A DNA stretch of 64,000 nucleotides from Nocardioides jiangxiensis (GCF_030580915.1 NZ_JAUQTA010000001.1:1798001-1862000), one strand, 5' to 3'; positions 1 through 8,647 are shown, numbered from the stretch's first letter. The notes: generated by a model not told the origin, from the letters alone. Made by a program: numbers and translations.

Positions 1-138
1 ATCGCGGTCGAGTACCGGGTTCGCGAGGTGCTCAGCGACGCGGAGTTCGCGGCCGTCTCGTGGGTGGCGATCTCGATGAACGCGATGAACCGGCTCTCGA
101 TCACGAGTCGTCACCCGGTGCGGCCGCCCCGCGCCTGA
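1..138 (+). CDS. Carboxymuconolactone decarboxylase (AhpD-like) family protein, C-terminal end only
   Basis: Reading frame 1 is open from the window edge to TGA at 136-138 and gives about 45 residues. The segment FAAVSWVAISMNAMNRLSI resembles the final helix of CMD/AhpD proteins, which usually ends in an alanine-rich stretch followed by N-x-W/M-NRL. The CxxC active site expected further upstream lies outside the window, so the subfamily and activity cannot be judged. It runs in the same direction as the following DUF4177 and RidA genes but is separated from them by 32 bases. Confidence 0.6.
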   Translation: MAVEYRVREVLSDAEFAAVSWVAISMNAMNRLSITSRHPVRPPRA

Positions 139-170
139 CGTGGCGCAGCACGGGGGCTAGCCTCGGATCC

Positions 171-326
171 ATGACCAAGTGGGAATACCAGGTGGCGCCC
201 GTGCTCAACCACGTCGCGGGCCAGATCCTCAACAACTTCGGCCAGGACGGCTGGGAGCTCGTGACCATCACGGACAACGGCTCCGGCAACCTCGTCGGCT
301 ACTTCAAGCGTCCCGTCGAGGCCTGA
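171..326 (+). CDS. DUF4177 domain-containing small protein
   Basis: This 51-residue protein starts MTKWEYQV and contains DGWELV, the hallmark of the DUF4177 family of small beta-sheet proteins of unknown role. The ATG at 171 is chosen because upstream in-frame sequence overlaps the preceding CMD gene and would add a low-complexity, non-conserved extension. It lies 4 bases before the RidA gene. From memory, the same pairing occurs in mycobacteria (Rv3678A next to Rv3678c). No biochemical function is known. Confidence 0.8.
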   Translation: MTKWEYQVAPVLNHVAGQILNNFGQDGWELVTITDNGSGNLVGYFKRPVEA

Positions 327-330
327 GCCG

Positions 331-792
331 ATGACGGTCGAGGCACGTCTGGCAGAGCTCGGGCTGACCGTCCCTGGCGTGGTGCCGCCGGTGGCGGCGT
401 ACGTCCCGGCGGTGCGCTCGGGCAACCAGGTCTTCACCGCGGGCCAGCTGCCCATGCGCGACGGTGCGCTCCTGGCCACCGGCAAGGTCGGCGACGGTGT
501 CCCGGCCGAGCAGGCCACCGAGTGCGCCCGCCAGTGTGCCCTCAACGCGATCGCGGCCGTGAAGTCCGTCGTCGGCGACCTCGAGAAGGTCGTGCGCGTG
601 GTCAAGGTCGTCGTCTTCGTGGCGTCGACCCCCGACTTCACCGGCCAGCCGGCGGTCGCCAACGGTGCCTCCGAGCTGCTCGCCGCCGCTTTCGGGGACG
701 CCGGCGTGCACGCCCGTTCCGCGGTCGGCGTTCCGGTGCTGCCGCTCGACGCGCCGGTCGAGGTCGAGATCCTCGTCGAGATCGCCGGCTGA
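331..792 (+). CDS. RidA/YjgF family protein
   Basis: The 153-residue protein has the RidA fold signature: SGNQVFTAGQLP near residue 30 and VEVEILVEIAG at the C-terminus. RidA-type enzymes hydrolyse reactive enamine/imine intermediates released by PLP enzymes. This is the longer subgroup (about 150 residues rather than 130), in which deaminase activity is less certain. The start follows the DUF4177 stop by 4 bases. Gene order with the NUDIX and MBL genes downstream matches the conserved actinobacterial block beside nth and crp. Confidence 0.85.
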   Translation: MTVEARLAELGLTVPGVVPPVAAYVPAVRSGNQVFTAGQLPMRDGALLATGKVGDGVPAEQATECARQCALNAIAAVKSVVGDLEKVVRVVKVVVFVASTPDFTGQPAVANGASELLAAAFGDAGVHARSAVGVPVLPLDAPVEVEILVEIAG

Positions 793-806
793 CGGCTTCT
801 TCGTCG

Positions 807-1739
807 ATGGACGCGCGCAGCCTGCCGCCGCACCTCGTCGAGCACGCTCGGGCGTACGCCGACGGCAGCCGCGTCGCTGCCGAACCGCGCGCCGCGTCGA
901 CCGTGGTGCTGCTGCGCAACGGTCCCGCGTCCCCGGCGCCGGGCGGCCTGGAGGCCTACCTGCTGCGGCGCCACGTGGGCATGGAGTTCGCGGCCGGCAT
1001 GTCGGTCTTCCCCGGTGGCGGGGTGGACGCGCGCGACAGCGAGTTCGACGACGCCCTGTGGGCGGGGCCGTCCGTGGCCGAGTGGGCGGCCCGGCTGGAG
1101 TGCTCGGAGGCGGAGGCGCGCGAGCTGGTCTGCGCCGCGGTCCGGGAGACCTTCGAGGAGTCGGGCGTGCTGCTGGCCGGCACGGTGGACGCCGTGGTCG
1201 GCGACACCACCGGTGAGGACTGGGAGGCCGAGCGCGTCGCGCTCGAGACGCGTCAGCTCTCTCTGACCGACCTGCTGACGCGCCGCGGTCTGGTCCTGCG
1301 CACGGACCTGCTCGCCGGCCTGAGTGGCTGGCTGACCCCGAAGTTCGAGCCGAAGCGCTACCGGACCTGGTTCTTCGTCGCCGCGCTGCCGCCGGGACAG
1401 GTCACCCGTGACGTCTCGACGGAGTCGGACGCCGTCGCGTGGTGGTCGCTCCGCGACGCCATCTCCGCGGTGGCCGCCGGCGACATGCTGATGCTGCCCC
1501 CGACCGTGATCACCCTCGCCGAGCTGTACGACGCCGGCTCGGTGGACGAGGCGCTCGCGACCGCCCGGGCACTGCCGTGGGAGATGGCGGAGCCGGTCTT
1601 CGACCTCGCGACCGACCAGCTGGTGATCCCGGAGCGCTTCGGCGCCCTGGCCGCCGACGTGCTCGCCCGCGTGGCCGACGCGACGGCCGGTTCAGCGGCG
1701 GACGCGACGGCGGAGGCGACGGCGGAGGCCGGCGCATGA
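807..1739 (+). CDS. NUDIX hydrolase (NUDT19-like, split box)
   Basis: The protein has 310 residues. FPGGGVD at about 68-74 and RETFEESGVLL at about 113-123 form a NUDIX box with a roughly 35-residue insertion between the glycine and REXXEE halves. That arrangement is typical of NUDT19/RP2p-like members that act on CoA or nucleotide diphosphates. The C-terminus is an Ala/Thr-rich tail that is probably disordered. Its stop overlaps the next start by ATGA, so it is likely translationally coupled to the MBL hydrolase. The exact substrate cannot be read from the sequence. Confidence 0.85.
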   Translation: MDARSLPPHLVEHARAYADGSRVAAEPRAASTVVLLRNGPASPAPGGLEAYLLRRHVGMEFAAGMSVFPGGGVDARDSEFDDALWAGPSVAEWAARLECSEAEARELVCAAVRETFEESGVLLAGTVDAVVGDTTGEDWEAERVALETRQLSLTDLLTRRGLVLRTDLLAGLSGWLTPKFEPKRYRTWFFVAALPPGQVTRDVSTESDAVAWWSLRDAISAVAAGDMLMLPPTVITLAELYDAGSVDEALATARALPWEMAEPVFDLATDQLVIPERFGALAADVLARVADATAGSAADATAEATAEAGA

Positions 1740-2569
1740 GCTGGAGGGGTGGGGACTTCGGCGTGCACGGCACGTGCGTGCTCGCACCCAACGCCAACCT
1801 GATGACCCTCGACGGCACCAACACCTGGGTGCTCCGCGTGCCCGGCTCCGAGCGGTCGGTCGTGGTGGACCCCGGGCCGCTCGACGAGGGCCACCTCGGC
1901 GCGGTCGCGGAGGTCGCCGGTGACGTCCAGGCCGTGCTGCTGACCCACCACCACGCCGACCACTCCGAGGCGGCGCGGGCGTTCGCCGAGCGGTTCGGCT
2001 GTGGCGTGCGCGCGCTCGACCCGGCGTACCGGCTCGGGTCGGAGGGTCTCGCCGACGGCGACGTCGTCGCGCTCGGTGACCTCGAGATCCGCGTGGTCGG
2101 CACGCCCGGGCACACCTCGGACTCGCTGAGCTTCTGGGTGCCGGCCGACGGTGCCGTGCTGACCGGAGACACCGTGCTCGGTCGCGGCACCACGGTGGTC
2201 GCTCACCCGGACGGACAGCTCGGTGCGTACCTGGACTCCCTCGACCGCCTCCACGCGCTGGCCGTGTCGCGCGAGCTGACCGCGATCTGGCCGGGCCACG
2301 GTCCGGTCATCGACGACGCGCTGGGAGCGCTGGACTTCTACATCGCCCACCGGCGCGACCGGCTGGGACAGGTCGAGCAGGCGCTGCTCGACCTGTCGGG
2401 GGAGCCCACCCTGGCCCGGGCGCTCCGCCACGTCGACCTCGACCCGGGCAGCGGCGCCATGCTCACCCCGGCGCGTGTCGTCGAGCACGTCTACCGCGAC
2501 GTCGACCCGGTGCTGTGGGGTGCGGCCGAGCTGAGCGTGCGCGCCCAGCTGGCGTACCTGGCGCGCTAG
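1736..2569 (+). CDS. MBL-fold metallo-hydrolase (LACTB2-like)
   Basis: This 277-residue protein has the metal-binding motif THHHADHS at about 70-77, a downstream PGHTSDS and LTGDTVLG, and a C-terminal helical region (residues about 205-277) resembling the winged-helix end of LACTB2-type proteins. The family comprises zinc hydrolases, some with RNase activity. It overlaps the NUDIX gene by 4 bases. The position matches Rv3677c in the mycobacterial order, from memory. The substrate is unknown. Confidence 0.85.
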   Translation: MSWRGGDFGVHGTCVLAPNANLMTLDGTNTWVLRVPGSERSVVVDPGPLDEGHLGAVAEVAGDVQAVLLTHHHADHSEAARAFAERFGCGVRALDPAYRLGSEGLADGDVVALGDLEIRVVGTPGHTSDSLSFWVPADGAVLTGDTVLGRGTTVVAHPDGQLGAYLDSLDRLHALAVSRELTAIWPGHGPVIDDALGALDFYIAHRRDRLGQVEQALLDLSGEPTLARALRHVDLDPGSGAMLTPARVVEHVYRDVDPVLWGAAELSVRAQLAYLAR

Positions 2570-2587
2570 GCAGCCGTCCTGCCCGCG

Positions 2588-2603
2588 CCTATCTGCAGAT
2601 AGG
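2588..2603. promoter_or_regulatory. Perfect 16-bp palindrome upstream of nhaA
   Basis: CCTATCTGCAGATAGG is a perfect dyad in an otherwise G/C-rich 114-base gap and lies 80 bases before the nhaA start. Its AT-rich core stands out from the local composition and could be a repressor operator overlapping the promoter (TAGGCT could serve as a -10). The cognate regulator was not identified in the window. Confidence 0.5.
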
Positions 2604-2683
2604 CTCGTGCCCGGAGTGCCGGGAAGTCTGGTCGGCCCGCCCGTTGCCGGGCGGTGGGACCCCGCCGACCCCCGAGGAGCCGC

Positions 2684-3889
2684 ATGCGCCCGATGATCCG
2701 CCTCCGCTACCTGCCCGACCTGACCGCGACGGACCGCTCGTCGGTCGGCGACTTCCTTCGCCAGGAGACCGTGGGCGGCGCGCTGGCCCTGATCGCCGCC
2801 GTGGTCGCGGTCGCCTGGGCGAACACGCCCTGGTCCGCGTCGTACGCCGACCTCCGCCACGTCCAGGCCGGGCCGCTGACACTCGAGCAGTGGGCCGCCG
2901 ACGGCGCGCTGACGATCTTCTTCTTCGTGGCCGGCCTCGAGCTCAAGCGGGAGTTCGTCGTCGGCTCCCTCTCCCGCATCACGGACGCCGTCGTGCCGGT
3001 CGTAGCGGCGGTCTGCGGCGTGGCGGTCCCGGCGCTGATCTACACGGCGGTCAACCTCGCCCACCCCGACGGGCGTCCGGGCGGCTGGGCGATCCCGAGC
3101 GCGACGGACATCGCGTTCGCCCTCGCCGTCCTGGCCGTCGTCGGCTCGGCGCTGCCGCCTCAGCTGCGGGCCTTCCTGCTGACGCTGGCGGTGGTCGACG
3201 ACCTGATCGTCATCGTCATCATCGCGACGTTCTACAGCTCCTCGCTGCACCTCGTCCCGCTCGCCGTGGCCGGCGCGGGGATGGTGGTCTGGTGGCTGCT
3301 GCAGCACTTCCGGATCCAGCTCTGGCTGGTCCACATCGCCGTCGCCGTCGTCACGTGGTGGTTCATGCACGAGAGCGGTGTGCACGCCACGATCGCGGGC
3401 GTCGCCCTGGGCCTGCTGACCCGCGTCCGGCGTGACCCGGGGGAGGCGGTGAGCCCGGCGGCGTTCCTCGAGCACCAGCTGCACCCGGTGTCGGCCGCGT
3501 TCGCCGTGCCGGTCTTCGCCTTCATGTCGGCCGGAGTGGCTGTCTCGGGCGGGGCGTCCCTGACGGCTGACCCGGTCGTGATCGGCATCGTCCTGGGCCT
3601 GGTGCTCGGCAAGCCGGTGGGCGTCTTCGGTGGCTCGTGGCTGCTGTGCCGGCTGACGCGGGCCGACATCGACGACGACGTGCGCTGGCGTGACGTCGCT
3701 GCCGTCGCTGTGCTCGCCGGGGTCGGGTTCACGGTCTCGCTGCTGGTCTCCGAGCTCTCCTTCAGCGGTGCCGAGCGCGAGGCTGCCAAGACCGCCGTGC
3801 TCGTCGCCTCGACGGTCGCGGCCCTCCTCGCGTCGGTCCTGCTCGGGCTGAGGAGCCGTGCACATCGTGCGTCTGCGCCGACGGCCTGA
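2684..3889 (+). CDS. nhaA: Na+/H+ antiporter NhaA
   Basis: This 401-residue polytopic membrane protein exchanges cytoplasmic Na+ for external H+ for pH and sodium homeostasis. NhaA signatures are present: SATDIAFALAVLAVVG and LAVVDDLIVIVIIATFYS, where the paired aspartates correspond to the ion-binding D163/D164 of E. coli NhaA. About 11-12 hydrophobic segments are visible. The ATG at 2684 is chosen because GAGGAG lies 5 bases upstream; a GTG at 2654 would precede that ribosome site. It is a single gene behind the palindrome at 2588. Confidence 0.93.
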   Translation: MRPMIRLRYLPDLTATDRSSVGDFLRQETVGGALALIAAVVAVAWANTPWSASYADLRHVQAGPLTLEQWAADGALTIFFFVAGLELKREFVVGSLSRITDAVVPVVAAVCGVAVPALIYTAVNLAHPDGRPGGWAIPSATDIAFALAVLAVVGSALPPQLRAFLLTLAVVDDLIVIVIIATFYSSSLHLVPLAVAGAGMVVWWLLQHFRIQLWLVHIAVAVVTWWFMHESGVHATIAGVALGLLTRVRRDPGEAVSPAAFLEHQLHPVSAAFAVPVFAFMSAGVAVSGGASLTADPVVIGIVLGLVLGKPVGVFGGSWLLCRLTRADIDDDVRWRDVAAVAVLAGVGFTVSLLVSELSFSGAEREAAKTAVLVASTVAALLASVLLGLRSRAHRASAPTA

Positions 3890-3949
3890 CTCGTCGGGTG
3901 TGTAGAGTCGCGAAACGACCCGCCCGACCGCACAGGAGACCTTGATCCC

Positions 3950-4342
3950 GTGGCTGAGAACCTCCAGGACGAGCCGACGATCGGCAAGCTCGTCGTCGAC
4001 GCCCAGCGCGACATCTCGAAGCTGATCTCTGCCGAGATCCAGCTCGCGAAGGCCGAGCTCGCCGTCAGCGTCAAGGCCGGTGGCTTCGGCGTCGTCTTCT
4101 TCGCCGTCGCGGCCTTCATGGGCCTGATGGCGCTGATCATCTTCTCGGTGACCGCGGCGTACCTCATCAACTGGGACGGCGACGGCCTCTCGCTGAAGTG
4201 GGCGTTCCTGATCGTCACCGGCTTCTACCTGCTGATGGCCGGACTGCTCGCCTTCCTCGGCATCCGCAGCGTGAAGAAGGTCAGCGGCCCGAAGCGCGCG
4301 ATCGCGCAGGCCAAGCAGAACAAGTTCGCCTTCAAGCACTGA
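3950..4342 (+). CDS. Phage holin-family (DUF1469, Holin-X) membrane protein
   Basis: The 130-residue protein has an amphipathic N-terminal helix (KLVVDAQRDISKLISAEIQLAKAEL) followed by two strong membrane segments at about 46-72 and 83-108 and a basic tail. This is the actinobacterial Holin-X/DUF1469 pattern; despite the name it is a chromosomal membrane protein of unknown role. A GTG start follows AGGAGA at 3934. The next gene is convergent, and an intrinsic hairpin lies immediately downstream. Confidence 0.8.
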   Translation: MAENLQDEPTIGKLVVDAQRDISKLISAEIQLAKAELAVSVKAGGFGVVFFAVAAFMGLMALIIFSVTAAYLINWDGDGLSLKWAFLIVTGFYLLMAGLLAFLGIRSVKKVSGPKRAIAQAKQNKFAFKH

Positions 4343-4352
4343 CCTCGACACC

Positions 4353-4388
4353 AGCGCCCCGCCTCTCCTCCGGGAGAGACGGGGCGCT
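4353..4388. terminator. Hairpin between holin-like gene and marP
   Basis: AGCGCCCCG/CGGGGCGCT arms extended by CTCTCC/GGAGAG form a long stem with a 4-base loop. It sits 10 bases past the holin-family stop and 22 bases past the convergent marP stop. There is no U-tract, which is common for actinobacterial terminators. Confidence 0.7.
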
Positions 4389-4410
4389 CGTGCGTTGTCG
4401 GTGGTCGGGC

Positions 4411-5586
4411 TCAGCTGGCGCAGCCGCCGGTGCCGACCCGCGTGGTCGCTGCGATGCCCCTGTCACGGGCCTCGGCCACGGCCTCGGGGGTCAGGGCGTA
4501 GCCGGTGTCACGGTCGGAGACCGACGCGGCGAAGATGACGCCGACGACGTTGCCGGCGGTGTCGACGAGCGGCCCGCCCGAGTTGCCGGGGCGGATCAGG
4601 CCGCGCAGCGAGTAGACCTCGCGGATCACCGATCCGTGGCCGTAGATGTCCGGCGAGCGCAGGCGCTGTTCCGACCGGACCCGCGCCGACTGCACGTTGT
4701 ACGGCCCGTCGAGCGGGTAGCCGAGGATCGCCACCTTGTCGTTGGGCTTCACACCGGTCTCGAAGTGGAGCGGCTGGATGCCCAGGTCGGGCACGGCGAG
4801 CACCGCGACGTCGACCTCCGGGTTGTAGTAGACGACCTCGGCGTCCACGGTGCGGTCACCGACGAGCACCTTGGGATCGCTCACGCCGGCCACGACGTGG
4901 GCGTTGGTCATCAGCCGGTCCTCGCGGATCACGAACGCGGACCCCTCGACACCGCGCCCGCAGGCGTTGTTGCCGTGCACCTTGATGACGGCGGCACCCG
5001 CGCGCTGCACGTCGGGGTCCCGCACGACCTGCGGCGAGGGCGGGTCGACGGCCACGATCCGCTCGGGCGCGAACGGCTCCAGGTAGCGCGGGAAGAACGT
5101 CGTGCCGACCACGTCGTTGAACGCCTGGAGGCCCTGGAAGGCCTGGTCGGGCAGGGCCCGGTCGACGGCGGCGAGCACCTTGGACTCGCGCACGACGGGC
5201 GTGACCGGTCCCAGGCTCGAGCCGGAGATCGCCACGCCGAGCGCCCAGGCGACCAGCAGCACGGCGGCCATCGAGAGCGCGGCGCCGCCGACGGCGTCGA
5301 GCGCCCGCACCGGCTGCCAGTGGATCTTCGCGCGCACCCGGGCGCCGACGTACTGCAGGAGGGCCTGGCCGATCGTTGCGCACAGGATGACGATGAAGAG
5401 CGCGCCGAGGGAGACCCACAGGCCGGGTGACACGTCGCCGAGCAGGTGCGGGGCCACCCAGATGCCGAGGAACCCGCCGGCGAGCAGACCGACCGTCGCG
5501 AACGCGCCGGTGATGAACCCCTGCCAGTAGCCGGACAGCGCGTACGCCGCCAGCAGGATCAGCAGGAGCCAGTCGAGGAAGTTCAT
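4411..5586 (-). CDS. marP: MarP-family membrane serine protease
   Basis: The 391-residue protein combines an N-terminal CvpA-like domain with four membrane segments (to about residue 120) and a periplasmic trypsin-like protease. Catalytic residues are visible: His in TNAHVV, Asp in VDVAVLAV and Ser in GNSGGP. Two cysteines (NACGRG and the C-terminal GGC) match the disulfide described for mycobacterial MarP. MarP (Rv3671c) is needed for acid resistance and processes cell-wall hydrolases. The start overlaps the upstream NUDIX stop (ATGA), so it is the last gene of the nth-tlpA-nudix-marP operon. Confidence 0.9.
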   Translation of the reverse strand: MNFLDWLLLILLAAYALSGYWQGFITGAFATVGLLAGGFLGIWVAPHLLGDVSPGLWVSLGALFIVILCATIGQALLQYVGARVRAKIHWQPVRALDAVGGAALSMAAVLLVAWALGVAISGSSLGPVTPVVRESKVLAAVDRALPDQAFQGLQAFNDVVGTTFFPRYLEPFAPERIVAVDPPSPQVVRDPDVQRAGAAVIKVHGNNACGRGVEGSAFVIREDRLMTNAHVVAGVSDPKVLVGDRTVDAEVVYYNPEVDVAVLAVPDLGIQPLHFETGVKPNDKVAILGYPLDGPYNVQSARVRSEQRLRSPDIYGHGSVIREVYSLRGLIRPGNSGGPLVDTAGNVVGVIFAASVSDRDTGYALTPEAVAEARDRGIAATTRVGTGGCAS

Positions 5587-6302
5587 CGGGGGCCTTCGGG
5601 GAACTCGGAATTCGGCACCGGGTAGGCCGGGATCGGCCTGTCCTCGTTACCGCGTCCGACGATCATCCACTCCTCGACGGGCTTCTCCCGTGCTTCGTCC
5701 CATGGGCGTGTCCAGCCCACGTGGTCGAAGAGGCGCGCCACCAGACCGGCGGTGAAGCCCCACAGGATGCCACCGTCGGGCAGCAGGAACCCGGGTCCGC
5801 GGAAGCCGAGCGGGTGCACCATCGTCACGCGGATGGCCGGATCGAGCAGGACGTCGATCGGCACCCTGAGGATCGCGTGGACCTCGTCGGGGGATACGAC
5901 CCGCACCGGTGACTCCTCCCGCCACCAGCCGAGGACGGTGGTGACGGCGAAGTTGCTCGGCGGGAGCCAGATCTCCGGCAGCGCCCCGAAGACGTCGACG
6001 CCGGAGGGGTCCAGGCCGCACTCCTCCTCCGCTTCCCGCAGCGCCGCGGCGACGGGGCCGTCGTCCTCGGGGTCGAGGCTGCCGCCCGGGAAGGAGATCT
6101 GACCGGGGTGTGACCGCATCGTGTGCGAGCGTTCGGTAAAGAGCAGGTCCGGGCCGCCCGGGCCCTCGCCGAAGAGCATGAGGACGGCGGCCTCGCGCGG
6201 GGCCGGCCCGTCGTCGGGAGCCGAGAAGCGGGTCAGGTCGCTGGCCTTCACGGTGTCGAGCGAGGTGACCACCTCGTCGAGCCAGCCGGGCAGGCCGCTC
6301 AC
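5583..6302 (-). CDS. CoA pyrophosphatase-type NUDIX hydrolase
   Basis: This 239-residue protein carries the CoA-specific UPF0035 signature (ERSHTMRSHPGQISFPGG, about 65-82) directly before the NUDIX box ending REAEEECGL. Such enzymes cleave CoA to phosphopantetheine and ADP. GTG at 6302 overlaps the TlpA stop by 4 bases and its own stop overlaps marP. The position equals Rv3672c in the conserved order. Confidence 0.87.
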   Translation of the reverse strand: MSGLPGWLDEVVTSLDTVKASDLTRFSAPDDGPAPREAAVLMLFGEGPGGPDLLFTERSHTMRSHPGQISFPGGSLDPEDDGPVAAALREAEEECGLDPSGVDVFGALPEIWLPPSNFAVTTVLGWWREESPVRVVSPDEVHAILRVPIDVLLDPAIRVTMVHPLGFRGPGFLLPDGGILWGFTAGLVARLFDHVGWTRPWDEAREKPVEEWMIVGRGNEDRPIPAYPVPNSEFPEGPR

Positions 6303-6985
6303 GGCGTGGTCTCCGGGGCGCTGGCTGCCGGTGCCGGCTTCAGGGCGGCAGGCCCGAGGTGCTCGGCGGCCAGCTGGCGGAGCTCGTCGATGGACTCGAT
6401 CTCCAGGGCACGGACCCGGCCCGTGTCGTGGCCGTCCTCGTCGTGCCACATGCTCAGCTCGCCGTCGGCGTCGACGAAGGCCAGCGTCGGCAGCAGGTTC
6501 ACGGGCAGCCCGCCCTTCTGGTGGACGGCGGTCTCGGTGTCGGCGAGCAGCGGGAAGCGGACGCCGCTCGTGCGCGCCAGCTCGAGGGCGGCCGCCGGGT
6601 TGACGTCGTTGTAGTCGATGCCGATGACCGACACGCGGCCGGCGTACTGCTGGGCGAAGCGCTGGAAGATCGGCAGCTCGCGACGGCACGGGCCGCACCA
6701 GCTCGCCCAGAAGGTGATCACCATCGGACCGCGCAGCTTCGCCAGGTCGACCGACGGACCTCCGCCGAGGCACGGCAGGGTGACGGCGGGCAGGCCGTCC
6801 TTGTCGTGCGCGTGCTCGTCCGTCGTGGGCTCGGGGCAGGTCGCGATGTGGGCCTGGGCCTTGGCGGACCGCAACGCCGGGGTGTCGACGTCGATCCGCC
6901 GCTGCCCGAGGTCGCTGAGGCCTGCGCCGGGAGCGCAGGCGCTGAGGGCCAGCGCCGCGGCCGCGACCACCACCTGGCGCCTCAT
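6299..6985 (-). CDS. TlpA/thioredoxin-like lipoprotein
   Basis: The 228-residue protein begins with a lipoprotein signal (basic MRRQ, hydrophobic stretch, lipobox LSAC with Cys17). A thioredoxin fold follows, with WASWCGPC (active cysteines 97 and 100) and the cis-proline loop [10 protein letters not shown]. It is probably an extracytoplasmic disulfide reductase or oxidase anchored to the outer face of the membrane. Both ends overlap neighbours by 4 bases (nth upstream, NUDIX downstream). A third cysteine pair (C50, C72) precedes the fold; its role is unknown. Confidence 0.87.
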   Translation of the reverse strand: MRRQVVVAAAALALSACAPGAGLSDLGQRRIDVDTPALRSAKAQAHIATCPEPTTDEHAHDKDGLPAVTLPCLGGGPSVDLAKLRGPMVITFWASWCGPCRRELPIFQRFAQQYAGRVSVIGIDYNDVNPAAALELARTSGVRFPLLADTETAVHQKGGLPVNLLPTLAFVDADGELSMWHDEDGHDTGRVRALEIESIDELRQLAAEHLGPAALKPAPAASAPETTP

Positions 6986-7707
6986 GCGCGTCCCTCCGTG
7001 CGGACCAGCTTCGCCGCCTCGGCCGGGTCGGTCGGCCCCTCGCCGTACGCCGGGCACCAGCGCGCCACGGGACACGCACCGCACGCGGGCCTGCGCGCAT
7101 GGCAGATCCGGCGCCCGTGCCAGATGACGTGGTGGGAGAGCATCGTCCAGTCCCGCTTCGGGAAGAGGTCGCCGACGGCGAACTCGACCTTGACCGGGTC
7201 GGTCTCGTCGGTCCAGCCGAAGCGGCGGACCAGGCGCCCGAAGTGTGTGTCGACCGTGATGCCCGGGACGCCGAAGGCGTTGCCGAGCACGACGTTCGCG
7301 GTCTTGCGGCCGACGCCCGGCAGGGTCACCAGGTCGTCGAGGCGACCGGGGACCTGGCCGTCGTACCTCTCGACGAGGGCGGCGCTGAGCTTGAGGAGCG
7401 ACTCGGTCTTGGCGCGGAAGAAGCCCAGCGGTCCGACGATCTCCTCGAGCTTGTCGCGCTCGGCGGCGGCCATCGCGGCGGGCGTCGGGTAGGCACCGAA
7501 CAGGACCGGGCGCACCTTGTTGACCCGCTTGTCCGTGGTCTGCGCGGACAGGACGGTCACGACGAGCAGCTGGAACGGGTCGTCGAAGTCGAGCTCGCAC
7601 TTCGCGTCGGGGTAGGTGGCGCCGAGGACGCGGTCGATCTTGCGGGCCCGGCGCACGAGGCCCGTGTCAGGACGCGAGTCCGGACGGGAGACGGGAGCAG
7701 CGGGCAC
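6982..7707 (-). CDS. nth: Endonuclease III
   Basis: This 241-residue DNA glycosylase/AP lyase removes oxidised pyrimidines in base-excision repair. The helix-hairpin-helix [13 protein letters not shown] contains the catalytic Lys (about 135), and VDTHFGRL contains the catalytic Asp (about 153). Four cysteines spaced C-x6-C-x2-C-x5-C near the C-terminus bind the 4Fe-4S cluster. The GTG start at 7707 is the first in-frame start and faces the divergent crp gene across 150 bases. Confidence 0.95.
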   Translation of the reverse strand: MPAAPVSRPDSRPDTGLVRRARKIDRVLGATYPDAKCELDFDDPFQLLVVTVLSAQTTDKRVNKVRPVLFGAYPTPAAMAAAERDKLEEIVGPLGFFRAKTESLLKLSAALVERYDGQVPGRLDDLVTLPGVGRKTANVVLGNAFGVPGITVDTHFGRLVRRFGWTDETDPVKVEFAVGDLFPKRDWTMLSHHVIWHGRRICHARRPACGACPVARWCPAYGEGPTDPAEAAKLVRTEGRA

Positions 7708-7768
7708 GCGGACAGCCTACGGGTGCGGTCCTCGCAGGTGAGGGGCCGCGGGAACCTGTGCCAACCAG

Positions 7769-7784
7769 TGTGGTTTGATCCACA
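7769..7784. promoter_or_regulatory. CRP/GlxR-type operator upstream of crp
   Basis: TGTGGTTTGATCCACA has the 5-6-5 geometry and near-consensus arms of TGTGA-N6-TCACA sites. It is centred 81 bases before the crp start, in the nth-crp divergent gap, and suggests autoregulation. Confidence 0.65.
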
Positions 7785-7794
7785 TGTGACAGAC

Positions 7795-7810
7795 GGCACG
7801 GTATTGTGCC
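7795..7810. promoter_or_regulatory. Second 5-6-5 inverted repeat before crp
   Basis: GGCAC-N6-GTGCC lies 10 bases after the first dyad and contains TATTGT, a plausible -10 element, at 7802-7807. It may be part of the crp promoter or a weaker second site. Its arms fit the CRP consensus less well. Confidence 0.35.
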
Positions 7811-7857
7811 GGGCGAGACTCGCCTGAGCCCGCAGGGGCTGACCCGATGGAGGAAAT

Positions 7858-8535
7858 GTGGACAACGACGTGCTGCGTCAGGCTCCGCTGTTCAGCGCTC
7901 TCGACGACGAGGCCGCGTCCGCACTGCGCGCGTCGATGGCGGAGTCCCGCCTGCGCCGCGGCGAGATCCTCTTCCACGAGGGCGACTCGGGCGACAAGCT
8001 CTACATCGTCCTGGACGGCAAGGTGAAGCTCGGTCGCACCTCCTCCGACGGCCGCGAGAACCTCCTGGCCATCCTCGGCCCGGGCCAGATGTTCGGTGAG
8101 CTCTCGCTCTTCGACCCGGGCCCGCGCTCGGCCACCGTCACCACCGTCACCGACGCCTCCTTCGCGTCGTTGTCCCACGAGGACCTGCTGCGCTGGCTCG
8201 AGGGCCGCCCGCTGGTCGCCTACTCGCTCCTGGCGCAGCTCGCGACCCGCCTGCGCAAGGCCAACGACGTCGTTGCCGACCTGGTCTTCTCCGACGTCCC
8301 CGGCCGTGTCGCCAAGGCGCTGCTCGACCTCGCCGACCGCTTCGGCCGCACTGCCGACGACGGCGTCCACGTCCACCACGACCTCACCCAGGAGGAGCTC
8401 GCCCAGCTGGTCGGCGCCTCCCGCGAGACGGTCAACAAGGCGCTCGCCGACTTCGCCTCCCGCGGCTGGCTGCGTCTCGAGCCCCGCTCGGTCGTGATCA
8501 TGGACCTCGAGCGCCTCGGTCGCCGCGCCCGCTGA
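7858..8535 (+). CDS. crp: CRP/FNR-family transcriptional regulator (Crp/GlxR orthologue)
   Basis: The 225-residue protein has an N-terminal cyclic-nucleotide-binding barrel (GELSLFDPGPRSATV at about 80-95 forms the phosphate-binding cassette) and a C-terminal winged helix with recognition helix SRETVNKALADFASRGW. That recognition helix is essentially identical, from memory, to M. tuberculosis CRP (Rv3676), and the nth-crp arrangement is the same, so the expected target is TGTGA-N6-TCACA. The GTG at 7858 follows GGAGGA by 3 bases. Matching sites occur before many genes in this window. Confidence 0.95.
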   Translation: MDNDVLRQAPLFSALDDEAASALRASMAESRLRRGEILFHEGDSGDKLYIVLDGKVKLGRTSSDGRENLLAILGPGQMFGELSLFDPGPRSATVTTVTDASFASLSHEDLLRWLEGRPLVAYSLLAQLATRLRKANDVVADLVFSDVPGRVAKALLDLADRFGRTADDGVHVHHDLTQEELAQLVGASRETVNKALADFASRGWLRLEPRSVVIMDLERLGRRAR

Positions 8536-8543
8536 TCTGCTTC

Positions 8544-8582
8544 GTCGACGGCCCCCATCCGATCCGGATGGGGGCCGTCGAC
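8544..8582. terminator. Strong terminator after crp
   Basis: GTCGACGGCCCCCATCCG pairs perfectly with CGGATGGGGGCCGTCGAC around a 3-base loop and is followed by ATTTT, making it a classical rho-independent signal 9 bases past the crp stop. Confidence 0.88.
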
Positions 8583-8647
8583 ATTTTCCGGCACCGTGAC
8601 CCCCGCGGTCGTCGTCTGCTGCGTCTAGAGGAGTGAGAGGAGGTCCC

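Noticed and set aside
60-170. N-terminal extension of the DUF4177 gene from an upstream start at 60
   Set aside because: The extension overlaps the CMD gene and has no family similarity; ATG 171 matches the family start.
3950-4342. Holin as evidence of a prophage
   Set aside because: No other phage genes are nearby; Holin-X/DUF1469 proteins are ordinary chromosomal genes in actinobacteria.
1358-4351. Antisense open frame of 997 codons opposite NUDIX, MBL, nhaA and the holin-like gene
   Set aside because: It is Arg/Asp/His/Gln-rich low-complexity sequence mirroring high-GC codon bias, and all underlying sense genes have recognised domains.
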